Source of the DNA: Winogradskyella wichelsiae
Lineage (GTDB): Bacteria; Bacteroidota; Bacteroidia; Flavobacteriales; Flavobacteriaceae
Length of the DNA: 64,000 nt
Assembly: GCF_013403925.1 (NCBI RefSeq)
Contig: NZ_JABFDJ010000008.1
Coordinates: 1 to 64,000 of the forward strand
Direction of reading: 5' to 3'
Shown here: positions 8,359 to 17,887 of the stretch, in pieces
How positions within the stretch are numbered: the first letter of the stretch is position 1
Layout: every line of letters begins with the position of its first letter
Program-made: the position numbers and the translations under genes
Notes under the pieces: model-generated
Database searches by the model: none
What the model saw: the letters and a program-made list of their open reading frames with translations, nothing else
Told to the model about the DNA's origin: nothing

Positions 8359-9618
8359 TTAGGTTTTCTGCTTCTTCTTTTTAGCTGCAGGAAATAATAC
8401 ATTATTTAAAATTAATCGATAGCCTGGAGAAGTAGGATGTAAATCTAATTCTGTTTTAGGATCTCCTACTCTGTGTGTATAATCTTCGGGATCGTGACCT
8501 CCATAAAAAGTAAAAAATCCTTTACCTTTAATACCATGTATATATTTAGCTTCTCCATTTGTTCTGTTCTCCCCCATTACTAAAACATTAGATTTTATTT
8601 GATCTCTATTAAATGAAGTTGTTTGCCCCATAAACCCCTTAACTAATGCTGTGTGATTTTGAGTTAACATCGTTGGAATAGGATCCCATTTCGCAGAATA
8701 ATCCATTAAAGAAAAATAATCTGTCAATTTAGGTATTTGGCGTTTTGTGGTCATGTCTATAGATGAAAACTCATAAACATTAGGACTACGTTCTAGCACA
8801 TAATCTTTAAAAGCAAAAGTTTTAGAGAAATCTATTTTATTTTGATAACCAGGGTCACTTCCGTCACCATCAAACATGGGTTCACAAATATCAACGCCTT
8901 CTGCAGAGAGTGCGATATCAAAACTATCTGTTGCTGAACACATAGCAAACATAAAACCACCTCCAACAACGTAATCTCTAATTTTTAGAGACACAGCAGA
9001 TTTCTCTTCAGATACTTTACTATAGCCCAATTTTTCGGCTAAAGCTTCAGCGTTTTTCTTATCCTCAATATACCATGCAGCCGAACGATAACTTTTATAA
9101 AATTTACCAAATTGACCTGTAAAATCTTCGTGATGCAGATGTAACCAATCATAAAGAAGTAGCTCATCATTTAAAACCTCCTCGTCATAAATAGTTTCAT
9201 AAGGAATTTCTGCATAAGTCAAAACCATGGTTACAGCATCATCCCAAGGTTTTGTTCCGCTTGGCGTATAAACTGCTATTTTTGGTGCTTTTTCTAAAAC
9301 AATTGCATCTTGATTTACGGCAGGACTGGCAATTTCTTCTAAAATTTGTGCTGCTTTTGAATCTGATATAACTTCAAAAGAAACTCCCCTTATCTGACAT
9401 TCTCGTTGAATAATTTCTGCATCTGGCAATAAAAAAGAGCCGCCTCTATAATTTAATAACCATTTTACTTTTAACTCTCGATCTAATGTCCAGTAAGTTA
9501 TACCATATGCTTTTAAGTGATTCTCTTGAGTTTCTGCATCCATAGGAATAAGAATATAAGATGCATAAGTCTCCATACTTAAAAACAATGCGAAACAAAG
9601 TATTATAATTTTTTTCAA
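8359..9618 (-). CDS. Secreted protein with amidotransferase/DJ-1-like fold (often mislabelled asparagine synthetase B)
   Basis: 419 residues beginning with a signal peptide (MKKIIILCFALFLSMETYA). The start codon is TTG at 9618; the next ATG would remove most of the signal peptide. Close relatives in Flavobacteriaceae are commonly labelled asparagine synthetase B, but neither the N-terminal Cys nucleophile nor the SGGxDS ATP site is present. The middle part, with KIAVYTPSGTKPWDD and the elbow-like GGGFMFAMCSATDSFD, looks more like a class I amidotransferase/DJ-1 superfamily fold with a candidate catalytic Cys. It abuts the histidine kinase gene and probably shares its transcript. Function unknown. 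Confidence 0.75.
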   Translation of the reverse strand: MKKIIILCFALFLSMETYASYILIPMDAETQENHLKAYGITYWTLDRELKVKWLLNYRGGSFLLPDAEIIQRECQIRGVSFEVISDSKAAQILEEIASPAVNQDAIVLEKAPKIAVYTPSGTKPWDDAVTMVLTYAEIPYETIYDEEVLNDELLLYDWLHLHHEDFTGQFGKFYKSYRSAAWYIEDKKNAEALAEKLGYSKVSEEKSAVSLKIRDYVVGGGFMFAMCSATDSFDIALSAEGVDICEPMFDGDGSDPGYQNKIDFSKTFAFKDYVLERSPNVYEFSSIDMTTKRQIPKLTDYFSLMDYSAKWDPIPTMLTQNHTALVKGFMGQTTSFNRDQIKSNVLVMGENRTNGEAKYIHGIKGKGFFTFYGGHDPEDYTHRVGDPKTELDLHPTSPGYRLILNNVLFPAAKKKKQKT

Positions 9619-9763
9619 GTCTATATATTAAGAACTAAAGATAATTAATTTTTAGTCTAGACCATCTGAATTTACCATTCTTTTAATATCAAAACAGACA
9701 GGAAGTATGATAGTTAAAGCTTAAATCACTGTATTAAAAATTTTTAATGAAGCTATTACAATT

Positions 9764-10798
9764 CTAATTGATTGTACTTTGTTTACCCGAAAGTAAACTA
9801 GCAATAACTTTAGTTCCTTCAAACTGTTCTAAAATAATTTTTATAAAAACAGTTATAGGAATTGCCATTATTAAGCCAGGAATTCCCCAAAGAAATCCCC
9901 AAAACATCAACATAACTAAAACGGCTATAATATTAATAGAAAATGATTTCCCCATGAAAACAGGTTCTAATATTGCACCAAAAGTGACTTGAACTAAAGA
10001 GATGGCAAGTATAAAAAAGAATAAAGTACTTGTTGGGTCTAGCTCTACAAAAGCAAAAATAGATAGCATAATTACCGAAATAAAAGAACCTACCATTTGT
10101 ACAAAATTAATGGCAAAGGCAAATAATCCCCAAAAGATAGGAAAGCTTACATCGAAAAACACACACATTAAACCTGTGAAAACCCCTGTTAATGCACTTA
10201 CTAAGACTTTTACTTTTATAAATTTAATAAGATCTTTTTCAATCTTCATAAAGGTTTTCACAGAAGTATGTTTTCTTTTTAGAAGCGTATTGTTAAGTAA
10301 CTTATGCATATTAATAGATTCTGCTAACCAAAGCACTACAAAGAAAACCGTCATTAACAAGCCCGTTAAAAACGCGTTTAAAAATCCAAGTGTAGATCCT
10401 AAATTTTCTTTCTGAAAAAACTGCCCTAAAAGACCATGTTCTTGTTCTACAACAATGCCAAAATTATCTAATAAATAAACTTTAAGATCAGCCATTTTAA
10501 CTTCGGCTTTCATCAAAAACTCTGTATTATTGGCTAATATTTGCTTACTAGATAGCTGAACTAATTCTATACCTAATTTAAGACCAAGTGCTACTAATAG
10601 CAGTACAATAATAATACTCACTACTCTTGGCACATTTCTACGTCCTAGCCATCTCATTAATGGTAAAAACAATAGGGCGATAAACATTGAAAAAAACAAT
10701 GGTATAAATATAAAAGACAAGATCTTAAGTAAATAAAATACTAAAGGAACCGTAATGATTAACAACAAAATATTTGTTGTACGTCTTTCTTCTAACAT
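9764..10798 (-). CDS. AI-2E family transporter
   Basis: Inner-membrane permease of 344 residues with several hydrophobic segments: a pair near the N-terminus, one around 60-75, and a cluster in the second half including LMLMFWGFLWGIPGLIMAIP. The last is typical of the AI-2E/PerM family (UPF0118). Members have been linked to autoinducer-2 export or Na+/H+ antiport; the substrate here is unknown. It stands alone between the kinase group and dnaB. Confidence 0.9.
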   Translation of the reverse strand: MLEERRTTNILLLIITVPLVFYLLKILSFIFIPLFFSMFIALLFLPLMRWLGRRNVPRVVSIIIVLLLVALGLKLGIELVQLSSKQILANNTEFLMKAEVKMADLKVYLLDNFGIVVEQEHGLLGQFFQKENLGSTLGFLNAFLTGLLMTVFFVVLWLAESINMHKLLNNTLLKRKHTSVKTFMKIEKDLIKFIKVKVLVSALTGVFTGLMCVFFDVSFPIFWGLFAFAINFVQMVGSFISVIMLSIFAFVELDPTSTLFFFILAISLVQVTFGAILEPVFMGKSFSINIIAVLVMLMFWGFLWGIPGLIMAIPITVFIKIILEQFEGTKVIASLLSGKQSTIN

Positions 10799-10869
10799 GT
10801 TGCAAATTTGGTTTTAACTACAAAATTCAAAGATAAGTTAAATACAGTTTTGATTTCTATAAAATGTTC

Positions 10870-12402
10870 TTAAAAAGGAACTCCATCATCATCGGGTCCG
10901 CCAAAGGCATCAGATGCAGAAGGAAACTTATCTGGTGTAAACGCATTATCACTTGGTGTTTCATTCATTTTAGAATGAAATTCTCCAAAAGGTGTATCAA
11001 AATCATCTAGATTCTCAAACTTACCTAAGTGACCAACAAACTTCAGTCTAATATTTTCTAAACCACCATTTCTATGTTTTGCGACGATAAATTCACCTTG
11101 ACCTGCGGTTGGTGAGCGTTCTTCATCATCCCATTCATCAATTTTATAATATTCTGGTCTGTAAATAAATGATACAATATCGGCATCTTGCTCAATTGCA
11201 CCAGATTCACGTAAATCGGATAGTAATGGACGTTTACTTCCTCCACGTGTTTCTACAGCACGCGATAATTGAGATAATGCAATTACTGGTACACTTAATT
11301 CTTTTGCTAAAGCTTTAAGGTTACGAGAAATCATCGATATTTCTTGTTCACGATTTCCTCCTTTCTGACTCCCTCCAGCAGTCATTAACTGCAAATAATC
11401 AATCATGATCATTTTAATACCGTATTGCGAAGCCAAACGACGTGCCTTTGCTCTTAAATCGAAAATTGAAAGCGATGGTGTATCATCAATAAATAAAGGT
11501 GCATTTTCTAAGGCTTTTACCTTAACATTTAATTGCTCCCACTCGTGTTTTTCAAGTTTACCTGTTCTTAGTTTTTCTGAAGACAAGGTTGTTTCACTCG
11601 AAATAAGACGTGTAATTAACTGTACTGAAGACATCTCCAGAGAAAAGAAAGCTACGGGAATATTACTGTCTACAGCCATGTTTCTTGCCATGGTAAGTGT
11701 AATTGCTGTTTTTCCCATACCAGGACGTGCAGCTACAATAATTAAATCACTGGGTTGCCATCCTGAAGTTAATTCATCTAGTTTATTAAAACCGGTAGGA
11801 ATACCACTCATTCCTTCCTTATTAGACATCTCCTCGATTTTCTTTTTGGCTTGAATTACCAAACTCTGAGCAGATTCTGTTGATTTCTTAACATTACCTT
11901 GGGTGACTTCGTATAATTTAGCTTCAGCTGTATCTAAAAGGTCGAAAACATCTTTAGTTTCATCATAAGCTTCTTCTATAATTTCGTTTGAAATTTTAAT
12001 TAAACTTCTTTGAATAAATTTTTGAAGAATAATACGTGCATGGAATTCAATATGTGCAGAAGAAGAGACACGTTGTGTTAAAGAAATAAGGTAAAAATCA
12101 CCACCTGCAGCTTCTAATTTCTGATCTTTTTTTAATTGACTAGAAACGGTTAATAAGTCAATTGGCTCACTGTTTTCGAACAACTTAAAAATAGCTTCGA
12201 AAATATGTTTGTGTGCCTCTTTATAAAATGCATCTGGACTTAAAATATCAATTACTTCATCTACACCCTTTTTATCAATCATCATTGCACCAAGAACAAC
12301 CTCTTCTAAATCAGTTGCTTGTGGTGGTATCTTTCCTTTTTCTAAATTGATAATAGTGCTTTTATCAACTTTATAGCCTTGTACTGGATTGGGTTGTTTC
12401 AT
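10870..12402 (-). CDS. dnaB: Replicative DNA helicase DnaB
   Basis: Hexameric helicase that unwinds DNA at the replication fork. The ATG at 12402 gives 510 residues starting MKQPNPVQGYKVDKST; a TTG 9 nt upstream is possible but less likely. The N-terminal domain covers about 25-130, a linker follows, and the RecA-like domain carries Walker A ARPGMGKT (about 225-232), the DYLQLM Walker B strand and the SRAVETRGGSKRPLLSDLRESG segment. No intein is seen. The promoter -7 box ends only 6 nt before the ATG, so the mRNA may be nearly leaderless. Confidence 0.97.
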   Translation of the reverse strand: MKQPNPVQGYKVDKSTIINLEKGKIPPQATDLEEVVLGAMMIDKKGVDEVIDILSPDAFYKEAHKHIFEAIFKLFENSEPIDLLTVSSQLKKDQKLEAAGGDFYLISLTQRVSSSAHIEFHARIILQKFIQRSLIKISNEIIEEAYDETKDVFDLLDTAEAKLYEVTQGNVKKSTESAQSLVIQAKKKIEEMSNKEGMSGIPTGFNKLDELTSGWQPSDLIIVAARPGMGKTAITLTMARNMAVDSNIPVAFFSLEMSSVQLITRLISSETTLSSEKLRTGKLEKHEWEQLNVKVKALENAPLFIDDTPSLSIFDLRAKARRLASQYGIKMIMIDYLQLMTAGGSQKGGNREQEISMISRNLKALAKELSVPVIALSQLSRAVETRGGSKRPLLSDLRESGAIEQDADIVSFIYRPEYYKIDEWDDEERSPTAGQGEFIVAKHRNGGLENIRLKFVGHLGKFENLDDFDTPFGEFHSKMNETPSDNAFTPDKFPSASDAFGGPDDDGVPF

Positions 12403-12408
12403 AAGTAA

Positions 12409-12436
12409 CAAAAGTAGTTAAATAGTATTGAGCAAA
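12409..12436 (-). promoter_or_regulatory. Promoter of dnaB
   Basis: On the minus strand: TTTG (12436-12433), a 16-nt spacer, TACTTTTG (12416-12409), then 6 nt to the ATG. A good match to the Bacteroidota consensus, unusually close to the start codon. Confidence 0.55.
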
Positions 12437-12514
12437 TGATAATAATCGTTTTTCGATTTCAACAAACCGTCAACAATCTAACTGTTAATAACTCGAATTA
12501 ATTGTTAATAGCGC

Positions 12515-12551
12515 CAAAAAAAACCGAAGCTTAAAACTTCAGTTTTTTTTT
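12515..12551 (-). terminator. Terminator after accA
   Basis: A hairpin with one C-A mismatch, AAAACcGAAG / CTTCaGTTTT, flanked by A and T runs on both sides. It lies 21 nt beyond the accA stop on the minus strand and could act in both directions. Confidence 0.7.
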
Positions 12552-12571
12552 ATTCCTTAAAGCGAATAGGA

Positions 12572-13525
12572 TTACTCTTTATAGACACCCATTTCATCAT
12601 ATTTTGCCATACGCTGACTTACTAAATCTGTTGCTGATAATTGCTTCAACTCTTCATAAGACTTAACAATAGCATTTTTTACAGAAGTAAATGTCTTTGC
12701 TCTATCGGTATGTGCACCACCTAAAGGTTCTTTTATAATAGAATCTACAAGTTTCATGCGCTTCATATCTTTAGCGGTTAACTTTAAAGCTTCTGCCGCT
12801 TGTTCTTTATATTCCCAGCTTCTCCATAGAATTGAAGAACAAGATTCTGGTGATATTACAGAATACCAAGTATTCTCCAACATCATTACACGGTCACCTA
12901 CTCCAATACCTAATGCACCACCTGAAGCTCCTTCTCCAATAATTATAGTGATAATTGGGACTTTAAGACGCGCCATTTCTAAGATGTTTCTAGCAATAGC
13001 TTCACCTTGGCCACGTTCTTCTGCTTCTAAACCTGGGTATGCACCTGGTGTATCTATTAAAGTAACAACTGGAATACCAAATTTCTCTGCAGATTTCATA
13101 AGACGTAATGCCTTACGGTAACCTTCTGGATTAGACATTCCGAAATTACGATATTGTCTTGTTTTAGTATTAAACCCTTTTTGTTGACCGATAAACATAT
13201 AAGATTGATCTCCGATCTTACCTAAACCACCAATCATAGCCTTGTCATCCTTTACATTTCTATCTCCATGTAGCTCTAACCAAGTATCACCACAAAGGGC
13301 TTTAATATGATCTAAAGTATATGGTCTATTAGGATGACGTGATAATTGAACACGTTGCCAAGCAGATAAGTTTTTATAAATATCTTTTTTAGTTTCGGCT
13401 AGTTTTATTTCAATCTGCTTACAGGTCTCAGTAACATCTACCTCACTTTCTTTACCTATAATCTCACATTTATCTAGCTGCTCCTCTAATTCTTTTATGG
13501 GTAATTCAAACTCTAAGTATTCCAT
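12572..13525 (-). CDS. accA: Acetyl-CoA carboxylase carboxyltransferase subunit alpha
   Basis: Transfers carboxyl from biotin carboxyl carrier protein to acetyl-CoA with AccD, the first step of fatty acid synthesis. 317 residues, normal for AccA. The N-terminal helical part includes [12 protein letters not shown], and the crotonase-like core has [51 protein letters not shown] and [14 protein letters not shown]. It has its own promoter-like box just upstream of its start and follows the eamA gene by 59 nt. Confidence 0.97.
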   Translation of the reverse strand: MEYLEFELPIKELEEQLDKCEIIGKESEVDVTETCKQIEIKLAETKKDIYKNLSAWQRVQLSRHPNRPYTLDHIKALCGDTWLELHGDRNVKDDKAMIGGLGKIGDQSYMFIGQQKGFNTKTRQYRNFGMSNPEGYRKALRLMKSAEKFGIPVVTLIDTPGAYPGLEAEERGQGEAIARNILEMARLKVPIITIIIGEGASGGALGIGVGDRVMMLENTWYSVISPESCSSILWRSWEYKEQAAEALKLTAKDMKRMKLVDSIIKEPLGGAHTDRAKTFTSVKNAIVKSYEELKQLSATDLVSQRMAKYDEMGVYKE

Positions 13526-13570
13526 ACAATTTGAAGTTAGTTTTTGTCTTTAGTTAGTATTTTAAGAGTG

Positions 13571-13578
13571 CAAATATA
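13571..13578 (-). promoter_or_regulatory. Promoter -7 box before accA
   Basis: TATATTTG on the minus strand, 45 nt before the accA ATG. No convincing -33 TTTG at the expected distance, so only the proximal element is supported. Confidence 0.4.
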
Positions 13579-13584
13579 AAAACT

Positions 13585-14493
13585 TTAATCGGGAATACTA
13601 TCTGTTTTACGTGTTCGTCTTTTATAGTTCTTAAAAATGGCATCAAATAAAACCGTAACCAAAACAAGTATAGCACCTAAATAAAATTGTGGTGACATTT
13701 TTTCGGTATCCGGAAATAGGAATAACGCAATGGCAATTCCATAAACAGGTTCTAGATTATAACTTAAAATAACCGTAAAAGGACTTATAAAACGCATCAC
13801 TTCTACAGAACCTATGAAAGCATAAGCTGTACAGATTGAAGCTAAAATAAATAAGTAAACCCAATCTGAATTAGAAAGTGTAAAGAACTCTGTGCTAAAT
13901 GTTTTACCTGATAAAAGAATAAATACCGTTAAAAAAAGAACTCCACTAAAAAATTCGTAGAATGAAATTACGGTAGCGCTATGTTTTTCTATAAAACGAC
14001 CGTTTATAACCGCAAATAAAGTTGAAAGCAGCGCAGAAAATAATCCTAATATAATACCATTAATATATTCCATCTCCCCACTCGTAATTAAGAAAACCCC
14101 TAGAATTACTATGACTCCAAAAATAATCTCGTACCCTAATATGCGACGTTTAAAAAAAATAGGCTCAATAAAGGAGGCAAAAAAAGCACCTGAAGAAAAC
14201 ATAGCTAAAGCAATAGATACATTGGCCTGATTAATGGCTTCAAAAAAGGTTATCCAATGCAAGGCTATAATGATTCCTGCTGCAGAAAATTGCAAAAACG
14301 TATTTCTGGAAATTTTAATATTGAAGCGTCTAATTTTAAGGTAAACAAACATTAAGATTCCAGCCATAACCATTCTAAACCATACGAGTTCTATGGCACC
14401 AATTGTGATCAATTCGCCAAGAATAGCTGTAAATCCTGCTATTAAAACAAGAAGATGTAAGTGTAAATAGTGTTTTATTTTAGCGTTTGGCAT
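13585..14493 (-). CDS. EamA/DMT family transporter
   Basis: Inner-membrane protein of 302 residues with about ten hydrophobic helices arranged as two EamA repeats (about 10-140 and 150-285) and a short basic tail ending KRRTRKTDS. Drug/metabolite superfamily members export or import small metabolites; the substrate is unknown. Its start lies inside the 3' end of the upstream LptF/G gene (14-nt overlap), so the two are translationally coupled. Confidence 0.9.
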   Translation of the reverse strand: MPNAKIKHYLHLHLLVLIAGFTAILGELITIGAIELVWFRMVMAGILMFVYLKIRRFNIKISRNTFLQFSAAGIIIALHWITFFEAINQANVSIALAMFSSGAFFASFIEPIFFKRRILGYEIIFGVIVILGVFLITSGEMEYINGIILGLFSALLSTLFAVINGRFIEKHSATVISFYEFFSGVLFLTVFILLSGKTFSTEFFTLSNSDWVYLFILASICTAYAFIGSVEVMRFISPFTVILSYNLEPVYGIAIALFLFPDTEKMSPQFYLGAILVLVTVLFDAIFKNYKRRTRKTDSIPD

Positions 14494-15556
14494 TTTGAAG
14501 CATATATATGGCTAAAATACCAAATACTAGATTAGGAAACCATACCGCAATTATAGGATCGAAATTAGATTGCTCTGCCATGACACCAAATACCTTATCA
14601 AAGAACACATAGATCATTACAATAGCAATACCAAAGGCTAGATTAACCCCCATACCTCCACGTCGCTTCACAGAAGATACTGCTACCGCGATAATAGTAA
14701 GGATAAAAATAGAAACAGGTAAACTCCATTTTTTTAATTTAACAACCTGATAACGTCCAATATTAGGTGAACCTCGTCGCTTTTCTGCTGCAATAAATTT
14801 AAGAAGCTCTCCATATGATTTTGTTTCGGCAGCATACTCAACTGGCGTTAAATCTTCGAGCTCAAACGGAAATTTTACTAATTTCTGTTTCTCCTTCTCT
14901 ACGGTTTCAATACCATCAGTAAAAGAACGTTTTAAGTATGTTGTAAGCTTATAAGCCGTGTCTTTTTCGATATAGCGGATTCTATCTGCAAAAATTTTAT
15001 ATTTCAACTCATTGCCTTCAAAGTGCTCATAGGTAAAATTAATACCCGACTTATTTTTAGGTATAAAATTACTTACATAGATATAATCATTATCATTAAT
15101 TTGCTGATAAACATCTCGCGTTTGCTGAACGGATTTATTCTTTTTTAAATACTTAAATTTAAACTCATTAAATCCCTGACTCGCAATTGGGGCTAAATAC
15201 ATCCCTAAGAACATAGCAAACATGGCTACAATTGTGGCTCCTATCATATATGGTCTTAGAAACCTTGAGAAAGACACGCCTGAACTTAAAAAAGCTACAA
15301 TTTCGGTGTTGTTGGCTAGTTTTGAAGTAAACCAAATAACAGATAAAAATAAAAATAATGGAAATAACAAGGTTGCAAAATAAACCGTGAAATTTAAATA
15401 GTAAAATGCTATTTCACCGAAAGGAACATTATTCTCTAACATCTTACCTACTTTCTCTGCTAAATCTACTGTTATTCCTATAGGAACGAACAGTAATAAC
15501 ATCATTAGAAATGTAAATAAATACCGTTTAATTATATACCAATCAAGTATTTTCAA
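14480..15556 (-). CDS. LptF/LptG family permease
   Basis: Membrane subunit of the Lpt ABC exporter that extracts lipopolysaccharide from the inner membrane. 358 residues: two or three N-terminal helices, a periplasmic beta-rich domain (about 130-270) and three C-terminal helices. It starts MKILDWYIIKRYLF with a TTG codon at 15556; no in-frame ATG precedes it nearby. It follows tgt by 50 nt. A paralogue begins at 63133, so this one is likely the LptG-like half. LptF and LptG are hard to tell apart from sequence alone. Confidence 0.9.
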   Translation of the reverse strand: MKILDWYIIKRYLFTFLMMLLLFVPIGITVDLAEKVGKMLENNVPFGEIAFYYLNFTVYFATLLFPLFLFLSVIWFTSKLANNTEIVAFLSSGVSFSRFLRPYMIGATIVAMFAMFLGMYLAPIASQGFNEFKFKYLKKNKSVQQTRDVYQQINDNDYIYVSNFIPKNKSGINFTYEHFEGNELKYKIFADRIRYIEKDTAYKLTTYLKRSFTDGIETVEKEKQKLVKFPFELEDLTPVEYAAETKSYGELLKFIAAEKRRGSPNIGRYQVVKLKKWSLPVSIFILTIIAVAVSSVKRRGGMGVNLAFGIAIVMIYVFFDKVFGVMAEQSNFDPIIAVWFPNLVFGILAIYMLQNAKR

Positions 15557-15606
15557 TTTAGAGTTGCGTTATTAAGTTGCTATTATATTTAATATCTGTG
15601 AAGGTT

Positions 15607-16737
15607 TTACAACCTATTATCCATTTGTTTTACCATCTTGTCCTTCCATGCTCTAAAATCTCCTGCAATAATATGTTTTCTAGCTTCTCTTGTTAACCAA
15701 AGATAAAAACCAAGATTATGAATTGTTGCTATTTGCTTTCCTAATAATTCATTTACTGTAAATAAATGTCTTAAATAAGCTTTACTATATTCAGTATCTA
15801 CAAATGTTATGCCCATTTCATCAATTGGCGAAAAATCATCAGCCCATTTTAGGTTCTTTATATTTATAGATCCATAAGCTGTAAATAACATTCCGTTTCT
15901 AGCGTTACGCGTAGGCATCACACAATCAAACATATCTACACCTAATGCAATATTTTCTAATATATTTATTGGTGTACCAACGCCCATTAAATAACGAGGT
16001 TTATCTTCTGGCAATATACTACAAACCACATCAGTCATAGCATACATTTCTTCTGCTGGCTCACCAACAGAAAGTCCTCCAATAGCATTTCCTGCTGCAC
16101 CTGCATTAGCAATATACTCAGCAGATTGTTCTCTTAAATCTTTATAGCAACTTCCTTGAACAATAGGAAAAAACGTTTGATCGTAATCGTAAGATAATGG
16201 CGTCTTTTTTAGGTGAGTTAGACAACGCTCTAACCAACGATGCGTCATTTTCATTGAACGCTTTGCGTAATTGTAATCACAAGGGTATGGTGTACACTCA
16301 TCAAAAGCCATAATGATATCAGCCCCAATTTTACGTTGTACCTCCATTACATTCTCGGGGGTAAACACGTGGTAACTTCCGTCAATATGTGATTTAAACT
16401 TCACACCTTCTTCCTTGATTTTTCGGTTAGAAGACAAAGAATACACTTGGTAACCACCAGAATCGGTTAAAATATTACGATCCCAATTCATAAATTTATG
16501 CAACCCTCCAGCTTGTTCTAAGATTGGAGTTTGTGGTCTTAAATATAAATGATAAGTATTTCCAAGTATAATATCTGGATTAATATCATTTTTTAATTCG
16601 CGTTGATGCACTCCTTTTACAGAACCAACCGTACCAACAGGCATAAAAATAGGGGTTTCTATTGTACCGTGGTCTGTTGTTATTGATCCGGCTCTTGCCT
16701 TAGATTGTTTATCTTGTGCTACTCTTTGAAATTTCAT
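15607..16737 (-). CDS. tgt: tRNA-guanine transglycosylase (zinc-site cysteines absent)
   Basis: Exchanges guanine 34 for the queuosine precursor preQ1 in tRNAs with GUN anticodons. 376 residues. The catalytic aspartates are present: D92 in TDSGGYQV and D271 in FDCVMPTRNARNG. The C-terminal part normally holds a CxCxxC...H zinc site. Here the matching segment reads EMGITFVDTEYSKAYLRHL (308-326) with no cysteine, while H340 in TIHNLGFY remains. It heads the tgt-lptF/G-eamA group on the minus strand. Confidence 0.95.
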   Translation of the reverse strand: MKFQRVAQDKQSKARAGSITTDHGTIETPIFMPVGTVGSVKGVHQRELKNDINPDIILGNTYHLYLRPQTPILEQAGGLHKFMNWDRNILTDSGGYQVYSLSSNRKIKEEGVKFKSHIDGSYHVFTPENVMEVQRKIGADIIMAFDECTPYPCDYNYAKRSMKMTHRWLERCLTHLKKTPLSYDYDQTFFPIVQGSCYKDLREQSAEYIANAGAAGNAIGGLSVGEPAEEMYAMTDVVCSILPEDKPRYLMGVGTPINILENIALGVDMFDCVMPTRNARNGMLFTAYGSINIKNLKWADDFSPIDEMGITFVDTEYSKAYLRHLFTVNELLGKQIATIHNLGFYLWLTREARKHIIAGDFRAWKDKMVKQMDNRL

Positions 16738-16756
16738 GTATTGTAAAGTCAGACGG

Positions 16757-16764
16757 CAAATATA
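16757..16764 (-). promoter_or_regulatory. Promoter -7 box before tgt
   Basis: TATATTTG on the minus strand, 19 nt before the tgt ATG. The -33 element is not clear. Confidence 0.45.
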
Positions 16765-16930
16765 AATAACTCTGCAAGATTCCTTCTTAAATTAGTTTTA
16801 AAAAATATCCTTATCATTATTTAGCTACAGCTTTTCTATTTTTTATTAAAGTATTGACTCCTTTAAAACTGAAATATGTAAATATTGTTAGCAAATCTTT
16901 TAATTCGTTAATAAGTGCCTAGATTCAATC

Positions 16931-16962
16931 TTTGATAAAGTCCCTTTAAAAAGTTATTTTTG
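16931..16962 (+). promoter_or_regulatory. Promoter of the transketolase genes
   Basis: TTTG at 16931-16934, 20-nt spacer, TATTTTTG at 16955-16962, 25 nt before the ATG at 16988. Confidence 0.65.
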
Positions 16963-16987
16963 CATCACAAAACTTAAGCAACATAAC

Positions 16988-17833
16988 ATGCCAAACATTA
17001 AAGAATTAAACGATTTAACAACACAAGTTCGTAGAGATATCATACGAATGGTGCACAAGGTCAACTCAGGTCATCCAGGTGGATCATTAGGTTGTGCCGA
17101 ATTTTTTGTTTCACTATACAACGAGTTATTAGAAACCAAAGAAGGTTTTGATATGGACGGTATTGGGGAAGATTTATTTTTTCTATCCAACGGACACATC
17201 TCTCCTGTATATTACAGTGTTTTAGCAAGAGCTGGTTATTTCCCTATAGAAGAGCTTAACACTTTTAGACTTATCAATTCGCGTTTACAAGGTCACCCAA
17301 CAACACACGAAGGTTTACCAGGTATCCGAATTGCATCTGGTTCTTTAGGTCAAGGAATGTCTGTTGCCATTGGAGCAGCTCAAGCAAAAAAACTAAACAA
17401 TGACGATCATTTAGTATATAGCCTTCATGGAGATGGTGAATTACAAGAAGGTCAAAATTGGGAAGCGATTATGTATGCTTCAGCTAAAAAAGTAGATAAT
17501 CTTATTTCTACAGTTGATTTAAATAAGCAACAAATTGATGGTTCTACTGACGATGTGTTACCTATGGGAAGCATTAGAGCTAAATTTGAAGCTTTTGGAT
17601 GGACTGTTTTAGATATTGAAGAAGGTAATAATGTTGAAGCTGTCATTAAAGGAATGAAAGAAGCTAAATCGTTAACAGGAAAAGGAAAACCAGTTTGTGT
17701 ATTGTTACACACTGTAATGGGTAATGGTATTGACTTTATGATGCATACACACGCATGGCATGGTAAAGCGCCAAACGATGAGCAACTTGAAAAAGGTTTA
17801 GCTCAAAATCCTGAAACATTAGGAGATTACTAA
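16988..17833 (+). CDS. Transketolase, N-terminal subunit
   Basis: Thiamine-diphosphate half of a split transketolase, moving two-carbon units in the pentose phosphate pathway. 281 residues corresponding to the PP domain. Visible are HKVNSGHPGGSLG, the GSLGQGMSVAIGAA segment and the ThDP/Mg motif GDGELQEGQNWE about 30 residues before DLNKQQIDG. It must pair with the product of the next gene, which supplies the pyrimidine-binding and C-terminal domains. Split transketolases are common in Bacteroidota. Confidence 0.95.
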   Translation: MPNIKELNDLTTQVRRDIIRMVHKVNSGHPGGSLGCAEFFVSLYNELLETKEGFDMDGIGEDLFFLSNGHISPVYYSVLARAGYFPIEELNTFRLINSRLQGHPTTHEGLPGIRIASGSLGQGMSVAIGAAQAKKLNNDDHLVYSLHGDGELQEGQNWEAIMYASAKKVDNLISTVDLNKQQIDGSTDDVLPMGSIRAKFEAFGWTVLDIEEGNNVEAVIKGMKEAKSLTGKGKPVCVLLHTVMGNGIDFMMHTHAWHGKAPNDEQLEKGLAQNPETLGDY

Positions 17834-17857
17834 ATAAAGTCTAATTAAACATATATA

Positions 17858-17871
17858 CCTACTTAGGTAGG
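17858..17871 (+). other. Small hairpin in the transketolase spacer
   Basis: CCTAC (17858-17862), loop TTAG, GTAGG (17867-17871). It lies just 5' of the larger hairpin and together they occupy much of the 125-nt spacer. Confidence 0.35.
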
Positions 17872-17887
17872 CATTATTATGACCCGA

